64,000 bases of DNA from Acanthochlamys bracteata (Eukaryota; Streptophyta; Magnoliopsida; Pandanales; Velloziaceae), in contig CM034128.1 of assembly GCA_019914995.1 (NCBI GenBank), positions 5,954,501 through 6,018,500 on the forward strand. The letters are read 5' to 3'. A model generated the notes under the pieces. It saw only the letters and a program-made list of their open reading frames with translations, had not been told where the DNA came from and searched no databases. The position numbers and the translations under genes are program-made. Positions within the stretch are counted from its first letter, which is position 1, and each line of letters begins with the position of its first letter. Below are positions 38,978-51,125 of this stretch, one piece after another.

Positions 38978-40919
38978 TTAAAGAGGTGTTGTATCAACTA
39001 TGGCCTCTAATATTCTTCGCTCCAAGTTTTCTTCAGCAATCCACAATGAACTCTTCTGGCGCAGAAGCTCTTTCTTCTCAGTCTTCTTCTTCTCCCTCAT
39101 CTCTTCTTTTGCTTTCCAACTTTCGAGTTTTTCAGCTCTTTCTTTCATCTGTATTCATGCAAAGCAATAATTAGCTGTACATCAAAAAAGCTGAATGAAA
39201 GTTCAATATGCCAATAAAACAATTCTGCACTTTTGAAACGTTAAACAAAGTGAGAAGTGCAAGATTCGTTGTTTCACGGATAAGTAAGATTGGTTGTTTC
39301 ATGGATATTCCATGACTTCATTCATTCAGAGAAAACATGTCTGTACATAGGCATGAATGTAATAGCTTCTATCATGCCTTGAAAAGCAGCTATCCATTGA
39401 TCAGCTTACTACATGACTAAGGCTCTGTTTGGTTTGAGAGAAAGAGAGGGAAAAGAAAACCTTTTTCTGTCTTCTTGTTGCTTGGTCGGCAGGAGAATTA
39501 GGAGAGGAAAAGAAAGGAATTCTCATTCTTATGCTATTGGATTCTCTCCCAAGAGGGAGGGAAAAGTGGGGGAGCCTCATTTTGCTTTCTTCTTTCGCCC
39601 TTCTTTTTTGCATTTTTACCTTCCTTTTCTCTCAAACCAAAGAAAACTTAGTGCCATCTCATTTACACCCCACTGACACCTTTATGCACTTTACAGTAGA
39701 ATTTATTTGTACAAAACACAACCACAAAGAAATATCAAGGATAGGCTATAAGATGAGGCATAACTGCCACATTGAGGATAGTAGGATTATAACTTATCTT
39801 TCAAACAAATAAATCTCCCATTTGTTATCATGTAAATGTGAGATAAGAAGCTCTGAATCTGAACTAAACTTCATCTCGAAATGATCAATAAATGATTATC
39901 CTATATGGAGACCAGACAGGAGCAAAGTAAAGAAATGAAAAGATAAAGAATGAATAAAGGAAGAAATTATCCTCATCCATATAAATCTTTTGAAAGATTT
40001 TACAGTGAAGGGAAATACGAAAACTTGCATGAGGCTCCATACTTTTCAAGTGTGTTTAATCATAGAGACTTGCAGGCACAAGTCAGGCTAGTTTATATAA
40101 ACAACTGCATGTTGCAAACTGAAAATTATTTAGGGGCGATTCTTCAGCTAAATGTCCCAGTGATCCTAATTATATGACTAGAAAATCCTTGTATGACAGA
40201 AAAGGCTTCTATTTCTTGGATGTGAGGTGGTTTTAAAATTCTAATCACACAAATATTGATCCTCCTTTACAAGAAGAATAACGCAGAATCATAGGATACT
40301 CTGAGAAACTAAAATCAACAGGTGAGCTGAAATCAAATGACATTATAGTGCAGCAAGATCGCAAAATTAATTACTCAATTTTAAAACCTCCATAAGCAGT
40401 AATTCACAAAGCGAAGATGTCTATAGCAGTCTATTCGAATGAGAAGATATATTCTATGATATGAAGAAAGGATAAACCTTCAATAATTGTTATAAAAATG
40501 AAGAGACAAAGGAGAGGGCTTACCAAGGTGCGGCGAAATTCCTCTTCGAAGGCTTTACGCTCAGCGGCACGTGTCTCAGCGACAGCGGCTTTGGCTGCCT
40601 TGTGCTGTTCATTGGCGAGACGGGCGGCTTCACGGCGGGCTTCATCACGGCGTTCCTTGTCATGATGGAGCAGCTCCAGCTCATGGGCATACTCACGACG
40701 GAGATCACTAACCTGGCGTACGTAGTCATGGCGGAGACGCTGTAGACGTGCCTGAGCCTCCCTTGGGTCCTTAGGCGTCTCCCAACTTCCCAGAAACTCG
40801 CACGGCTGCTTGAACTCGTGCGGCGGAGGCCGACCTCCCGATGAAGAAGCCGTTGTCGACATAAGAGCTCTGCTTTTGCCGAAGAGTGTTAGCCATTGCT
40901 GGCGGAGGAGACCGGCCAT
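38978..40919 (-). CDS. Charged coiled-coil protein with mitochondrial-type N terminus
   Basis: Two exons on the minus strand: 40919-40524 (132 codons) and 39148-38978 (56 codons plus TAA), joined in phase 0 by a GTAAG..ACAG intron of 1,375 bp, giving 188 aa. The N terminus (MAGLLRQQWLTLFGKSRA) is basic and lacks acids for about 35 residues, as in mitochondrial presequences. Residues about 50-165 are very rich in R, K, E and A in a long helical, coiled-coil pattern. The C terminus (RRILEAIVDTTPL) looks compact and conserved. I do not recognise the family with certainty; a structural role such as a mitochondrial ribosomal or assembly protein would fit, but this is inference. The start is the first ATG of the exon after a GC-rich leader. 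The gene converges on the trihelix/UMP-kinase gene. Confidence 0.8.
39419..39650. mobile_element. MITE in the intron of the coiled-coil protein gene
   Basis: Left end ggctctgtttggtttgaga and right end ctctcaaaccaaag are inverted copies (TTTGGTTTGAGAGAAA shared). The body is about 230 bp without coding content. The insertion explains part of the long intron. Confidence 0.6.
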
Positions 40920-41179
40920 CGCTTCTGCTGCTGCTGCTATGGCGGAGACCGATTCTGCTCGAGTCAGTAAATTCGAGCCAAGTAGGAAAGAATGAACGAG
41001 TGACCTATTATGTTATTATATACAAAGGACCCAATAAGGGCCCAGTTTATCAAAAACGCCAGACCTGTTTGGCATCCATCCACCGCCCAGAAGCGCGCGA
41101 GAGAACTGAAGAGGGAGATTAGAGAAGCGGGAACCAATTTGCGAAGAGAGAAGGAGAAGAAGAAAGAATTAATTCTTTT

Positions 41180-41560
41180 TGCTTGATCGATCGGTTGAAA
41201 AGATTTCATGATTGGTTGATTGGTTTCGTGAATAAGGCAACGGATGATCAGATTGCGTTGGTTCAGCGACAGATTCTCGGAAAGGGAGATCAGCGGTGCC
41301 TTTCACTTGGCCAACAACGACGCTACCGCCGCGATCAACATACTCTTCTAATTTTTAACAACCCAAAGTCGAAACCATCGCCGCAGCCCCTGAAAACCAC
41401 CGCCATAACAACTTCGACAGCTCTCCGGACGTCTACAAGCTGATCAAAGAGCTGCAGGAGAAATATCGCTGAGCTGTCTACTTCCAAAAGGTCGTAGCTG
41501 AAGCCTGGAGATAAGGGCACCTTCTCCTTCTGTTGAAAGAACAAAACCGCGGCAGCCACA
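41180..41560 (+). pseudogene. Broken fragment resembling the N terminus of RAD5/SMARCA3-like helicases
   Basis: One frame reads NKATDDQIALVQRQILGKG (about 41231-41287). A shifted frame continues with ISGAFHLANNDATAAINILF and then a stop (about 41290-41352). The pattern 'hydrophobic-x-AlxxAnxDxTAAINIlF' is like the short N-terminal segment of plant RAD5A-type DNA-repair helicases. No HIRAN, SNF2 or RING segment follows within the window. At least one frameshift and an in-frame stop are present. It lies head-to-head with the coiled-coil protein gene, about 300 bp from its start, so it may have shared a promoter region. It could equally be another UBA-like fragment. Confidence 0.4.
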
Positions 41561-42314
41561 AAGTTTCCCTCTCGCGGTCGTTCACCGGCTTCTTGCTTCG
41601 AGATGGTCTGCTTCTCCACGCCTGAACATGGTGAAATTGATCACATTCTCAAAATTAATAATTATCAAAATTCAAAGAATGATTCTTTCTCCAAAACCTA
41701 CGAAAATGGTTGTAAACATCATCCTAACTTTTTTCGGTCAAAATAATAAGAATTCATAAAATTCAATTCTAAACCTCGGAACCACAAGCACTCATTCAAA
41801 CTGAACCTAAAAAGGAACCAGTCGATGAGTGCAAAATCAGCTTGAATTTCAAATCCCTACAAAACACTCCCAACTTGAAACCCTCTAGCACTTGACACAA
41901 GCTATCTCAAAATTGAAACACAAATTCGGCAGATTTCGTCTCATGTCAATGGATGTGATAGAGGCAAATTTTCTAATCAATCCGAATTTAATACTAGAAA
42001 AAGATGAAGATGTCAAAGTTATCATGACACTTAGAATGACAAAAAGGTTTACAACGAGGGGAAGGATATACAAACTGAATCTTCAAAGAAAAATCTACCT
42101 CTAATTTTACATCAAAACAACCATCTGCCTCTAATTTTACATACATTGAAGCCCTACCTTCTGTACCTAAAGCTCATTTTCCTTCGCAGTTATAGAATTT
42201 TTGTAAAGATGTTTGAAAAGGTGGAAATCAACATACCTCTATCGGATGCAATTATATAAATTTCAGCTTATACTAAGTTTCTCAAAAACTTATGCACTGA
42301 CAAGAGACGATTTA
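41561..42314. other. No recognisable gene
   Basis: Moderately AT-rich DNA with a short duplication ('cctctaattttacat', 42098 and 42126). Nothing else was recognised. Confidence 0.4.
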
Positions 42315-42526
42315 GGGTGCGTTCTTTTACACCCGTAAGTTACTTCTTTTTTATTAAGAAGTCACTTCTAACTCACTTTTTATTATAAAAAGAACATAAG
42401 AAATCACTTCCAACATATTTTTCAATATAAAAAGAATACATCACTTTCAAAACTACTATTTCTAATAACTCACTTCTAAGAACTCACTTCCAAAAAACTC
42501 ACTTCCAAAGTCAAAAGAACACACCA
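42315..42526. mobile_element. Tourist-like MITE with TTA target duplication
   Basis: Ends GGGTGCGTTCTTTT and AAAAGAACACACCA are inverted copies with two differences. TTA flanks both sides (42312-42314 and 42527-42529), as in PIF/Harbinger-derived MITEs. The body has repeated 'aactcacttc' words. Confidence 0.75.
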
Positions 42527-42758
42527 TTAAAGAGCATGAGGGGTTACTCTTCCATAGTTCGAAGAGGCATTATCCTTCGCTATAAGAAAAGATGTCATTA
42601 GCGACTGGGACAAACTCGTTGCTAATGAAGCTAAAAAGCGACCAAAGCATACACGAATGCTATTATGAATCCATCAGCGACTGACACGACCAACATGTCG
42701 CTAATGTAAAGGTATCAACGACCAGCAGACTCCAAGGCCGCTATACTCTAGATATTAT

Positions 42759-43617
42759 TAGGGATGGCAATATGGATTGGTGGGTCGATTTCGACGCAAC
42801 ACATTTAATAACCGGGTCAATTTCGTTCAACCATAACCCAATCCATAAATTTATACGGATCAAAATTATCAACCCTAACCCAACCTACTAATAACCGGAT
42901 CAAATTCGGATCGACCCATTTAATAATTAAAATTATTAATTATTAATTTTATATTTTTAAGCTTCAGCGAAATTATAAAATCAGTTCGAATAAAAGTGCA
43001 TCATATTTTTGCTGACGAGATATAATTATGTCCGATAAAATATGCATTTCTTAATGTCGTCATCGGCCCTTAAAATATCCAAAAAAATTTTTATTTTTAT
43101 TTTTTGAAAATATATGATAACATCTGAAATTTATGATTATAAATACATATTAATAATTCGATAAAAGTTTTGATAAATATATCTATTTAACAAAATTTTC
43201 ATAAAAATCTTTATACGAAATCTAAATTCGTCATTAAAAATACCTACATAGTAATAATTTCGATAATGTTATAATTTTTATTTTACATTATTTTACTAAG
43301 ATATAAAAATAAAGAATTAATTATAAATAAAATATAATTTAATAGTTTGTAAATAACTATTATTGATTATTTTTATTGCCAATATTTTATTATACGGTAA
43401 AAAAAAATCAAGAATTGTTCCTTCAAAAGATGACATTTCGGGTTAGTGGGTCAATTTTGGGTTAACTAGGGTCGACCCATTTAATAACCGGGTCAAATTC
43501 GTTCAATCCTAACCCAACCAACATATTTATATGAGTCAAATTTTCCAACCGTAACCCTGATTAAACAGGTCGATTTCGGATTGAATTTTCGGATCGGGTC
43601 ATATATTGCAACCCCTA
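42759..43617 (+). mobile_element. hAT non-autonomous element nested in CACTA
   Basis: Tips TAGGGATGGCAAT and ATTGCAACCCCTA are imperfect inverted repeats (11 of 13). The 8-bp target duplication is GATATTAT / GATATTAC (42751-42758, 43618-43625), with one difference. The body repeats 'taaccgggtcaa' and 'cgggtcgacccattt' words near both ends and is AT-rich in the middle. No coding content. A diverged inverted copy lies at about 58330-59016. Confidence 0.85.
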
Positions 43618-43706
43618 GATATTACCGATCGCTTATTGTCCTGATCACTATTACTACTAATACCTAGCTTATTACTACTAATACCTAGCGACTGTTGTAG
43701 ACTTAG

Positions 43707-44295
43707 CATAGTTATAAAACTCGGACCAGCCCGTCCGGATCGACCCGGAGCATAAATCGGTCCGGATTTGTAATAAAACCGTTTATGCAATCGATCCGTT
43801 CCGACCGCTTTGACCCGCTTCGATCCGATCGACGCGCTCACCCTGGTCAAACCGGATTAAATTAAATTTTAAAAAATTTAAGTTTGTGATATATTGATGC
43901 AAAAATAATTATTAGTAGCCTTATATTGAAATATAATATGTAGTTTAGATTTTACACTTGGATGTGATAATGCAAAAAAATAAGTTTGTTATATTTTATT
44001 TGTAAATATTTATTATTAGTGATTTTTAAGTTCTTATATTACTAATTCTATTAAATTGTAAAAAAAATAATAAAATTATTTCAAAACAAACAATTTTTTT
44101 TAAAATTTATTATTTAAAATATTTTTTTATTTTTCTATATATTTTTTGTTAGTTTATTTTTTTTATGCTTCTAACGAAGAAAAATAATAAGCGTTCGTGC
44201 TACCGTTAATATTTTGATATTTTTAATATAACGGTTCACTCCGTTGATTCGGACAGTTTTTCGGTTGAATGTATGATCCGATTTTTACAACTATA
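43707..44295 (+). mobile_element. Second hAT non-autonomous element nested in CACTA
   Basis: Tips CATAGTTATAAAACTCGG and the complement of CCGATTTTTACAACTATA match at most positions. The 8-bp target duplication is AGACTTAG / AGATTTAG (43699-43706, 44296-44303). The body is related to the repeat at 34008-34780. No coding content. Confidence 0.82.
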
Positions 44296-44529
44296 AGATT
44301 TAGTTGCTATTTTCTAGAGCAGTAATAACCAACAGTCTGCGGGTCACTAGTGTTTAAGATAACAGCGACCATGTATGTCGGCGGTCACTGTTGCTCTAAG
44401 CTACAGCTCTGTTGGTGGCGCCGTTAACCTGAGAAATAGCGACTACACAGTAAAAGTTGGTCCCTAATGTAGATGTATTAGGGACCAACGCTAATACTGT
44501 AATGTCCGAATAATCCGAGCGCGTGAAAG

Positions 44530-44930
44530 AGCTCATCTCGAATTTGAAACGCTCATAATCAGTGATCGCTATTGATTTCTACATCGTCTTTCTGGACGGT
44601 TGCTGATGGTCTTCCTAATAGCTCGCGCACGAGAACGAGCTCGCCTGATAGCGAGTTTGAAACGTCGAACGGGAGCTGGATCCTCCTCCGGTTCCGACTC
44701 CGCCCTGTCTACTTCGGCTCCGGCTGAACTCCGCTACTTCCTATCTACACTGCTCCGGCTCAAGCTTGCCGTTCTCCGGCTCTCTCGACGCACCATTCTC
44801 CGGCTTCACTTCCGACTGCCTCCTACTCCGGCACTTCTCCGACTCAGCAATTTCGTGCTACTCTCTCTCGCTGCTCCCCGTATACCGCTCCCCGCGGCAA
44901 GAAGCTTGCTTTCCCGGTAGTGAAGAAAAA
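44530..44930 (+). other. GC-richer leader-like block inside CACTA
   Basis: A pyrimidine- and CCGGC-rich stretch with a 106-codon open frame rich in R, L and S and no recognisable domain. Its place between the left subterminal repeats and the transposase relic fits an untranslated leader. I do not call it a gene. Confidence 0.4.
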
Positions 44931-45389
44931 AAAGTTGGATTTATTTGAATTGTTAAATATAGGCGAATTAGTTTGTAATTACTTGATTTTGATTGTTTGA
45001 CTGTGAGAAAAGTGAGAATTGAAAGGCTTGATTAGTGTTTGACATTGTGGTAATTAGTTGGTATGAACAGTAGCTTCTTGTCAACTTTTGGTGCTGTTGT
45101 TGCAATGAAGATCTCACGAGTTGAAACCCTTAGATGGATTTAGGTGATTGAGATGATGTTGGACTAACATGATAATAATATAGGCATTATGATTATATGA
45201 TAGCAATTTTGAGTTTTAGGAGTACCGATATGATATATAGTTTCAAGTAGAATTGAGGAGTTAAATGCATAATGTTGGTTTTGTAAGTCAAATTTCACCA
45301 TTTTATACAAATTAATCTCAATTTTTATAAACAAATTTTGTTCACAAATTATATTTGTTAATATTTATTTAAGTTTTATAAAAACATGC

Positions 45390-45417
45390 TATATATATAT
45401 ATATATATATATATATC
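45390..45417. repeat. (TA)n tract inside CACTA
   Basis: About 28 bp of TA with no element inserted; a useful contrast to the occupied tracts. Confidence 0.95.
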
Positions 45418-45639
45418 TTATTATAGGAAAGGATAAAAATTGGATGAGAATTAACAATATATTGAGTAAAGAATATTTTGATAGAATTAAATAATTTACG
45501 ATGTTTACTTATAAAAAGAATTTGATGTCCATGTAAATTTTGTTTGAATATATATTGACACATTTGGGAAGTTATTGAAATGCACCTGATAACAAAAGAT
45601 ATTATGATAACATATACCACATGGTTGGATCACAAAAAG

Positions 45640-46850
45640 TAGCTTTCAGAAATTCACAAATAGAGGATTAGAAATAGCTCTTATTGAAGATGTTGGCAGT
45701 GATGATGATGATGATGAATTATTTGAAATACTACATGATATTAATAGCAATTTATTTGTTGATGTTGGGATTGAGAAACATACACCCGTAACAACTGATA
45801 ATGATGGACAACTTGATAGATTCAATATCTTGGTAAGAGATGTTCAAAAATCGTTGTTTGTTGGTAGTAATGGGCCGTCATTTCTGTCATTCATTATGAG
45901 ATTGTTTAACGGAAAAGTGTTTAACTAAGTAACGAATAAGATGATTGATGATATCCTGAAAATATTTTGTGATATGGTGCTTGAAGCCCACTCAATCCCT
46001 TTATCATATTATGAGGCTAAAAAAGATTGTGGGGTCTTGAATTGGGATGGGAGCCGATCCATATATGCAAGTACAACGATATCCTATTTAGAAAAGAATT
46101 CGGTCGATTGCATAGCTGTTCAAGATGCAATGAGTGGAGGTGGAAGCACGCTAATGTTCCAAGCAAGAAGATTGCTTAGAAGGTCTTGCGTTACTCACTT
46201 TGTCCCCGAAATTGTAGAAATTACATATATCAGAAAAAACTGCATTAGATATGTGTTGGCATAAGGAACAACTTGCTCTAAATGAAAACTTGTTAAGGCA
46301 TCCAGCAAAAGTAGAGCTTGAAAATATTTTGATGAAAAATTTTGCTCTTTTGTCGAGGATTCTTACAATGTGCGGCTTGGTTTGTCAACGGATGGTTTCA
46401 CTCCGTTTAATTATATGAATAAGCCATATATCATATGGTTTGTTATACTAATACCATATAATTTGTCACCGTAGAGATGTATGAAAGATCCCTTTTTCAT
46501 ATTATCATTATTAATTACATGCCCAAGCCAACATGGTAAAGATCTTGATGTGTTCTTATCGCCTTTGATAGATGAATTGAATGAGTTGTTGGAGCCGGGC
46601 GTTAAAACGTATGGTGCAGTTTCTAAAAATATATTCAGTATACATGCTGCGGTAATTTGAACTACTGATGACTTTCTTACATATAAAGATCTTCTTGGAT
46701 GGGTCACGAAAGGTGAACTTGTATTTCCAATTTGCAATAAGAATACAACTTGGGAGAGTATAAATAATAAAATATGCTATAGAGATCATCGAAGAATACA
46801 TCTTGTGGTCATGAATTTCTCAATATTTGATTTTTTTACAATCTACTAGT
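45640..46850 (+). pseudogene. TNP2-type CACTA transposase relic
   Basis: An acidic stretch and 'LFVGSNGPSFLSFIMRLFNGKVFN' type residues (from about 45850) lead into 'MIDDILKIFCDMVLEAHSIPLSYYEAKK' (45941 on), the conserved start of the Transposase_21/TNP2 region. Further on, in changing frames, come pieces matching LSTDGF.PF, P.V..PYNL, PIDELNELLEPGVKTY, H.A.....DF..Y.DL.GW.TKGEL and P.CNKNT (46370-46790). At least five frame changes or stops interrupt it, so it is inactive. It supplies the coding evidence for the CACTA call. TNP2 binds element tips and cuts DNA. Confidence 0.78.
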
Positions 46851-46884
46851 ATTATTATACGATATCTTTAGTTATTAGCAAGTT

Positions 46885-47640
46885 AAGAGTTTAGAATTTA
46901 AAATTTTTAATTTGGAATAACTTAGTTTAAAATAACATAAGGGGTTAAAATCTAAACTAAGCCATCAAATGGCATGGAATTGGCACCAACACGATCGGCT
47001 CAACGAGTACGACTTGTAGGAAGAGTCAGAATCAAACTTAAAGATACGAGGAGCAAGTTAGAAGCAAATTGAGTTTTACAAATCTTAATATATAATAGTT
47101 TAATTTAAAACAACATAAGAGGTCAAAATGTAAATTAAGCCATCAAATGGCACAAAATTGGTGCTAACACAATCGGCTCGACGAGTGTGACTTGTAAGAA
47201 GAGTCGGAATTAAGTTTGAACGTCCGAGGAGTAACTTAGATGCAAATTTAGATTTTCACAATCTTAATATAGAATAACTTAATTTAAAATAAAATAAGAG
47301 GTCAAAATGTAAACTAAGTTGTTAAATGGAATGAAATTGACGCCGACACAATCGATTCAATGAATGTGACTTGTAATAAGAGTCAGAATCAAATTTGGAG
47401 ATCTGAGTAGTAAGTTAGATGCAAATTTAAATTTTAGAGATATTAATATAGAATAGTTTAGTTTAAAACAATATAGGAATCAAAATATAACCTAAGTTGT
47501 CAAAAGGCATAAAATTAGAGTTGACGTAATCAGCTCGACGAGTGTGATTTGTAAAAAAAATCGGAATCAAATTTGGAGATCCTTATGAGTAGTAAGCAAG
47601 TATAGGTTTTGAAGATCTTAGTATAAAATAGCTTAAATAT
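46885..47640 (+). repeat. 179-bp tandem repeat, about four units
   Basis: Units start near 46943, 47121, 47300 and 47479. Each contains 'gtcaaaat.taaactaag', 'catcaaatggca', 'atcggctcaacgag', 'gacttgtaa.aagagtc' and 'ttttacaaatcttaatata' in order. Divergence between units is roughly 10-20 percent by eye. The array lies between the transposase relic and the right subterminal repeats of CACTA. Confidence 0.9.
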
Positions 47641-48814
47641 TTATTTTAATATATAGGTAAATATTATTAATCCTTTCTATTTGTTTTCATTTCAAATTTA
47701 TGATCATTTGCTCTTATTTGAGGAGAAGAGCGTCCTTGGTGGTTGCTTCTTTTGTTAGGTATTTTTTATTATATTAGAATAATATAATATAATATTTTAT
47801 AAACTTTGTATTTGTTGTATGAAAACATTGATATACATTTATTTAATATTGACTAATATTTGTATTTTTTAATGAAATTTTAATTTTGGTAATATTTAGT
47901 ATTGAATTAGTATGTTATAATATTTTTCATTATAATATAAATAAATAAATAACTAAATTAGCAATCAGAAAGAAATAATCGCTGATTTCAAATAAAAGCG
48001 ACCAACATCTACGACAAGTAGCTGGTGGTTGCTAATGTCAATATTTGCGGCTAACTACTTGTGGTTGCAATTGTTCTTTCTAAAGCGACTAGAGAACCCG
48101 GCTGCTGATGTCAGAACTCGCAACCGTCTCCTGGTGGCCGCTGATGTAATCATCAGTGACCACTCTTAGTCGGTTGTTATTGTTAATATAACTACGATTT
48201 TCTTTACTTGGTCGCTATAGTTGAACAGTAGCGGTCATTATTGTTTGGATCATTAGCGATTGTCAAATCCAGCTAGTTGCTAAAGGATTCATTGACTAGA
48301 CTAGTGCGACCAGTTTGGCGACCATATTTTTCCCGTCGCTAAAGGCTTTAGCGACAAGTTTCAATCTATAGCGGGCAGCTTTTGCGGTCGCTATTACTGT
48401 TCTTGTCTTGTAGTGCTTGGACAGATCATCTTACCAGAGGGTCTAAAGGTGAATAGAGCTAAGATTGACATTATCTAAAAGCTACCACCTACACCGATTT
48501 GGAAAACTTAGATCTTACTTTTGACATGCTGGCTTTTATAAAGATTTATTCAAAATTTTTACAAAATCACTAGACCTTTATGTAGTTTGTTAGCAAAGGA
48601 CGTAGTATTTGATTTTAATCAAGATTGTTTATATGCTTACAAGTTATTTAAGACTAAAACTTATGATAACTCCGATTATAATGCGCCCTGATTGGAATAT
48701 ACCTTTTGAAGCATGTGTGATACATTTGATTATGTTGTAAGAGTTGTGTTAGGGCAGATAGTGAGTATACGACGTCATGCTATATATTATGTAAGCCACA
48801 CTTTTAATGAAACT

Positions 48815-51125
48815 TAACACTATGTTTGGGTTAAGAGTAAATGAGAGCATTTTTTCTTAAATGGAGAGTAAGTGACTTAATTACTCTCCCTTGCTATTGT
48901 TTAGTAATGCTTTCATAAAACTAATGGAGAGCAAAATTTCTCTCTAATACTCTTATATAAGTAGTAATCGGTTACACCCCATATTAGAATGTATCTAGGA
49001 AGAAGACTTATTTTAATTGTATTCAATTTATGAAGTTCTCATCTTACTCATATTGTTTTATTGTATTTATAGATATTTTTCTTATTTAAGCGTGTCGGAA
49101 ACAGGTTTTTCGATTGCCATGGTGAGATTAGAGGAAGAGTTTCGGCATTATATGATCCAGTACTCGGTTCTGCTCGATCTTGCGGCTCTCTATCTCTAAA
49201 TTTTTCATCAGTACAAGAATCTTCGACTTTCTACTTCGAAAACTTCAATATCGTTTGCTTCGATTACTGAGATCTTGATTCTTCTTCTTCTTTGCATCAT
49301 CCACCATGATCATGATGATTTGAGCCCCAAATTGGAATTCTAGCGAATTGGGGATGTAATAGAAGAGAAAAATGTTTAATTGGTTCATTTTGAAGTGATT
49401 GAATAGCCTACGAGCAATTGCGGATAGAATAGTCAAAGTAGGGTACGACAAGGAGTTATGCCAGGTGTAAGTAGCTTGCGGGGAGATGTTCTTGATGAGT
49501 GGTTATCGATTCTTGATTTGATGTGAATAGAGTGAATATTGAAGAAGTTGGGAGATCTTGATGGTCTCATGAAGCGGTGGGTTTAGGTGGCGAAGGTTGT
49601 GATACCCTCACTCTTGGTTGCTGAAAGAAAGCTTGCCGACCAGGTGTTTATTGGAAATGAAGAGTTTGTTGTCTAATACTTCTTTGAGGCAGCCAAGGGT
49701 TGCCTTTTGCAGATGCTTAATTTTCGAGATACTATTACAGTTTGCAAGAGATCACCGGAGACGTTATTTAGGATAATTGGTATTTATGAAGCTTTGGTAG
49801 ATGTGATGTTTGATCTTGAGTCGATATTTTCAAGGATGGAAGAGAAGTTTGTTAGGGAGGCTTGGGAAGTGCTTAGGAGGCTGGGTGATGTTACGTGGCA
49901 CTTTCAAAGAGTTTGAAAATGCAGTCAAAAGAGGGACACCGAAGAAGGCAGTTGGTGGTGAGATTCATCCAATTACACGATATGTCATGAATTATATTAA
50001 GCTCCTTATGTGTTCTTGTAAACTATTAGATCAGTTGCTGGACGATAGTGACGTAGATGTTGCAGAGTCTCTTGCCAGTGGAGGAAGTGTCTTGGGCCGA
50101 CGAATTCTTTTGAATTGACGTAGTTGGAGTCTAACATTCATGGTTGCTTAAAAGAAAACTTCAATAATTTCAATCTCACTTATGAGGAAATATATCTAAC
50201 AAAGTCAGCATGGAGAGTTCCAAACCCTCAATCCTGTGAAGAGCTCAGAATATTTGTATCATAATTAATTTTCCTGCTTATCGAGCATTTGTAGGGAGGT
50301 TTAGCAATCACTTGGAGGGTGGACAACATACTGGCAAATACATCAAGTATACTCGTGAGGATTTGGAGAATCATCTAACAAATCTATTTGAAGGATTCCC
50401 TTAGTAGCATATTCATCCGAGGAGAAAGTCTAATTGAACAATGGTAAGTGAGTGTCTTTAGGAACTAGGTTGTAGACTTTCAGTTCTAACTAAATGGTTG
50501 TTGCTTATGTTGGCACTAGTTTATTTTGTAAAATTTTGATGAGATTTTATGTGTAAATACTCCTATATGCGTTGTAAATTATACACCTAAAGCATCTTAA
50601 ATTATAATTTTTTTGTACTTTTTTAACTTTTAAAAAATTTTATAAAATATTATATAAAATTTACTAAGAAAATGAGTTATTTTTTAGAAATGAAAACTAT
50701 CTTAAACGGTTAGCCAAATTGCACCATTATTTCCTTGTCCGCCATCAAGCTCATCACCATTTCGCTGATCATCTCTTCAGAGTGGCCACAAGTGATCAAC
50801 CACAATAAGAATTTGTCTTTTGGTTCTCCATGAGTGTTTTTCTTCTGGCATAGATAACTTCGTTATACAATCATCGATTAGTTAAATCTCTTTTGCTTAA
50901 CCAAACAACACAAACAAATGGATATTTCATACTTCTTATAAGAATTACTCTTATCTATTCTTTAGTTACCAAATAAGACTAACTATTGCTGTTATTAATA
51001 TATCAAAATAAGACGAAGATAAATTATTACTCTTACTCTCATCTCTACTTTAATACTCTTCTCTTGTTTACTATTATTCCTATTTATTCTAATTTATTAT
51101 TCCTCCATCCAAACAGACCATAAAT
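48815..51125 (+). mobile_element. Insertion in the gypsy fossil carrying an EXO70 pseudogene
   Basis: Gypsy similarity stops near 48812 and resumes near 51125. The left edge 'actatgtttgggttaagagtaaatgagag' and the right edge '..atccaaacagaccata' have the 'TGTTTGG..CCAAACA' look of hAT-like ends, but only a few bases pair. Related AT-rich 'ctcttac/taagagt' words occur inside both edges. The EXO70 relic (49100-50403) fills the middle. It is either a transposon that captured EXO70 or an old duplicated segment flanked by MITEs. Confidence 0.45.
49100..50403 (+). pseudogene. EXO70 exocyst subunit pseudogene
   Basis: Recognisable EXO70 blocks in order: AMVRLEEEFRHYMIQ-type start (49119 on), DVLDEWLSIL (about 49480), KRWV.VAKVV.PSLLVAERKLADQVF (about 49575-49650), GCLLQMLNFRDTI..RSPETLFRIIGIYEALVDV (49700-49805), GEIHPITRYVMNYIKLL (49955-50010), and the C-terminal region with [38 protein letters not shown] and LFEGFP (50150-50403). 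EXO70 tethers secretory vesicles to the plasma membrane. There are more than five frameshifts or stops, the N-terminal third is missing and a stretch before the C-terminal block is deleted. No introns are seen, as in most plant EXO70 genes, so retrocopy and DNA copy cannot be told apart. Confidence 0.85.

Larger units (their letters stand above)
42578..48417 (+). mobile_element. CACTA (En/Spm) element inserted in the gypsy fossil
   Basis: The right tip (..TCTTGTCTTGTAGTG at 48417) is a classical CACTA end. The left tip (CGCTATAAGAAAAG at 42578) is its degraded counterpart. The 3-bp duplication CTT is present on both sides (42575-42577, 48418-48420). Subterminal AGCGACC/GGTCGC words cluster at 42600-42740, 43620-43700, 44285-44480 and 47980-48400. 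The interior has a TNP2-type transposase relic and a 179-bp tandem repeat. Two hAT elements lie inside its left subterminal region. A degenerate left tip and a broken transposase make it immobile. Confidence 0.88.

Noticed and set aside
46885-47640. 179-bp array as centromeric satellite
   Set aside because: Only about four units, confined within a CACTA element, with genes on both sides; a centromere is not supported.
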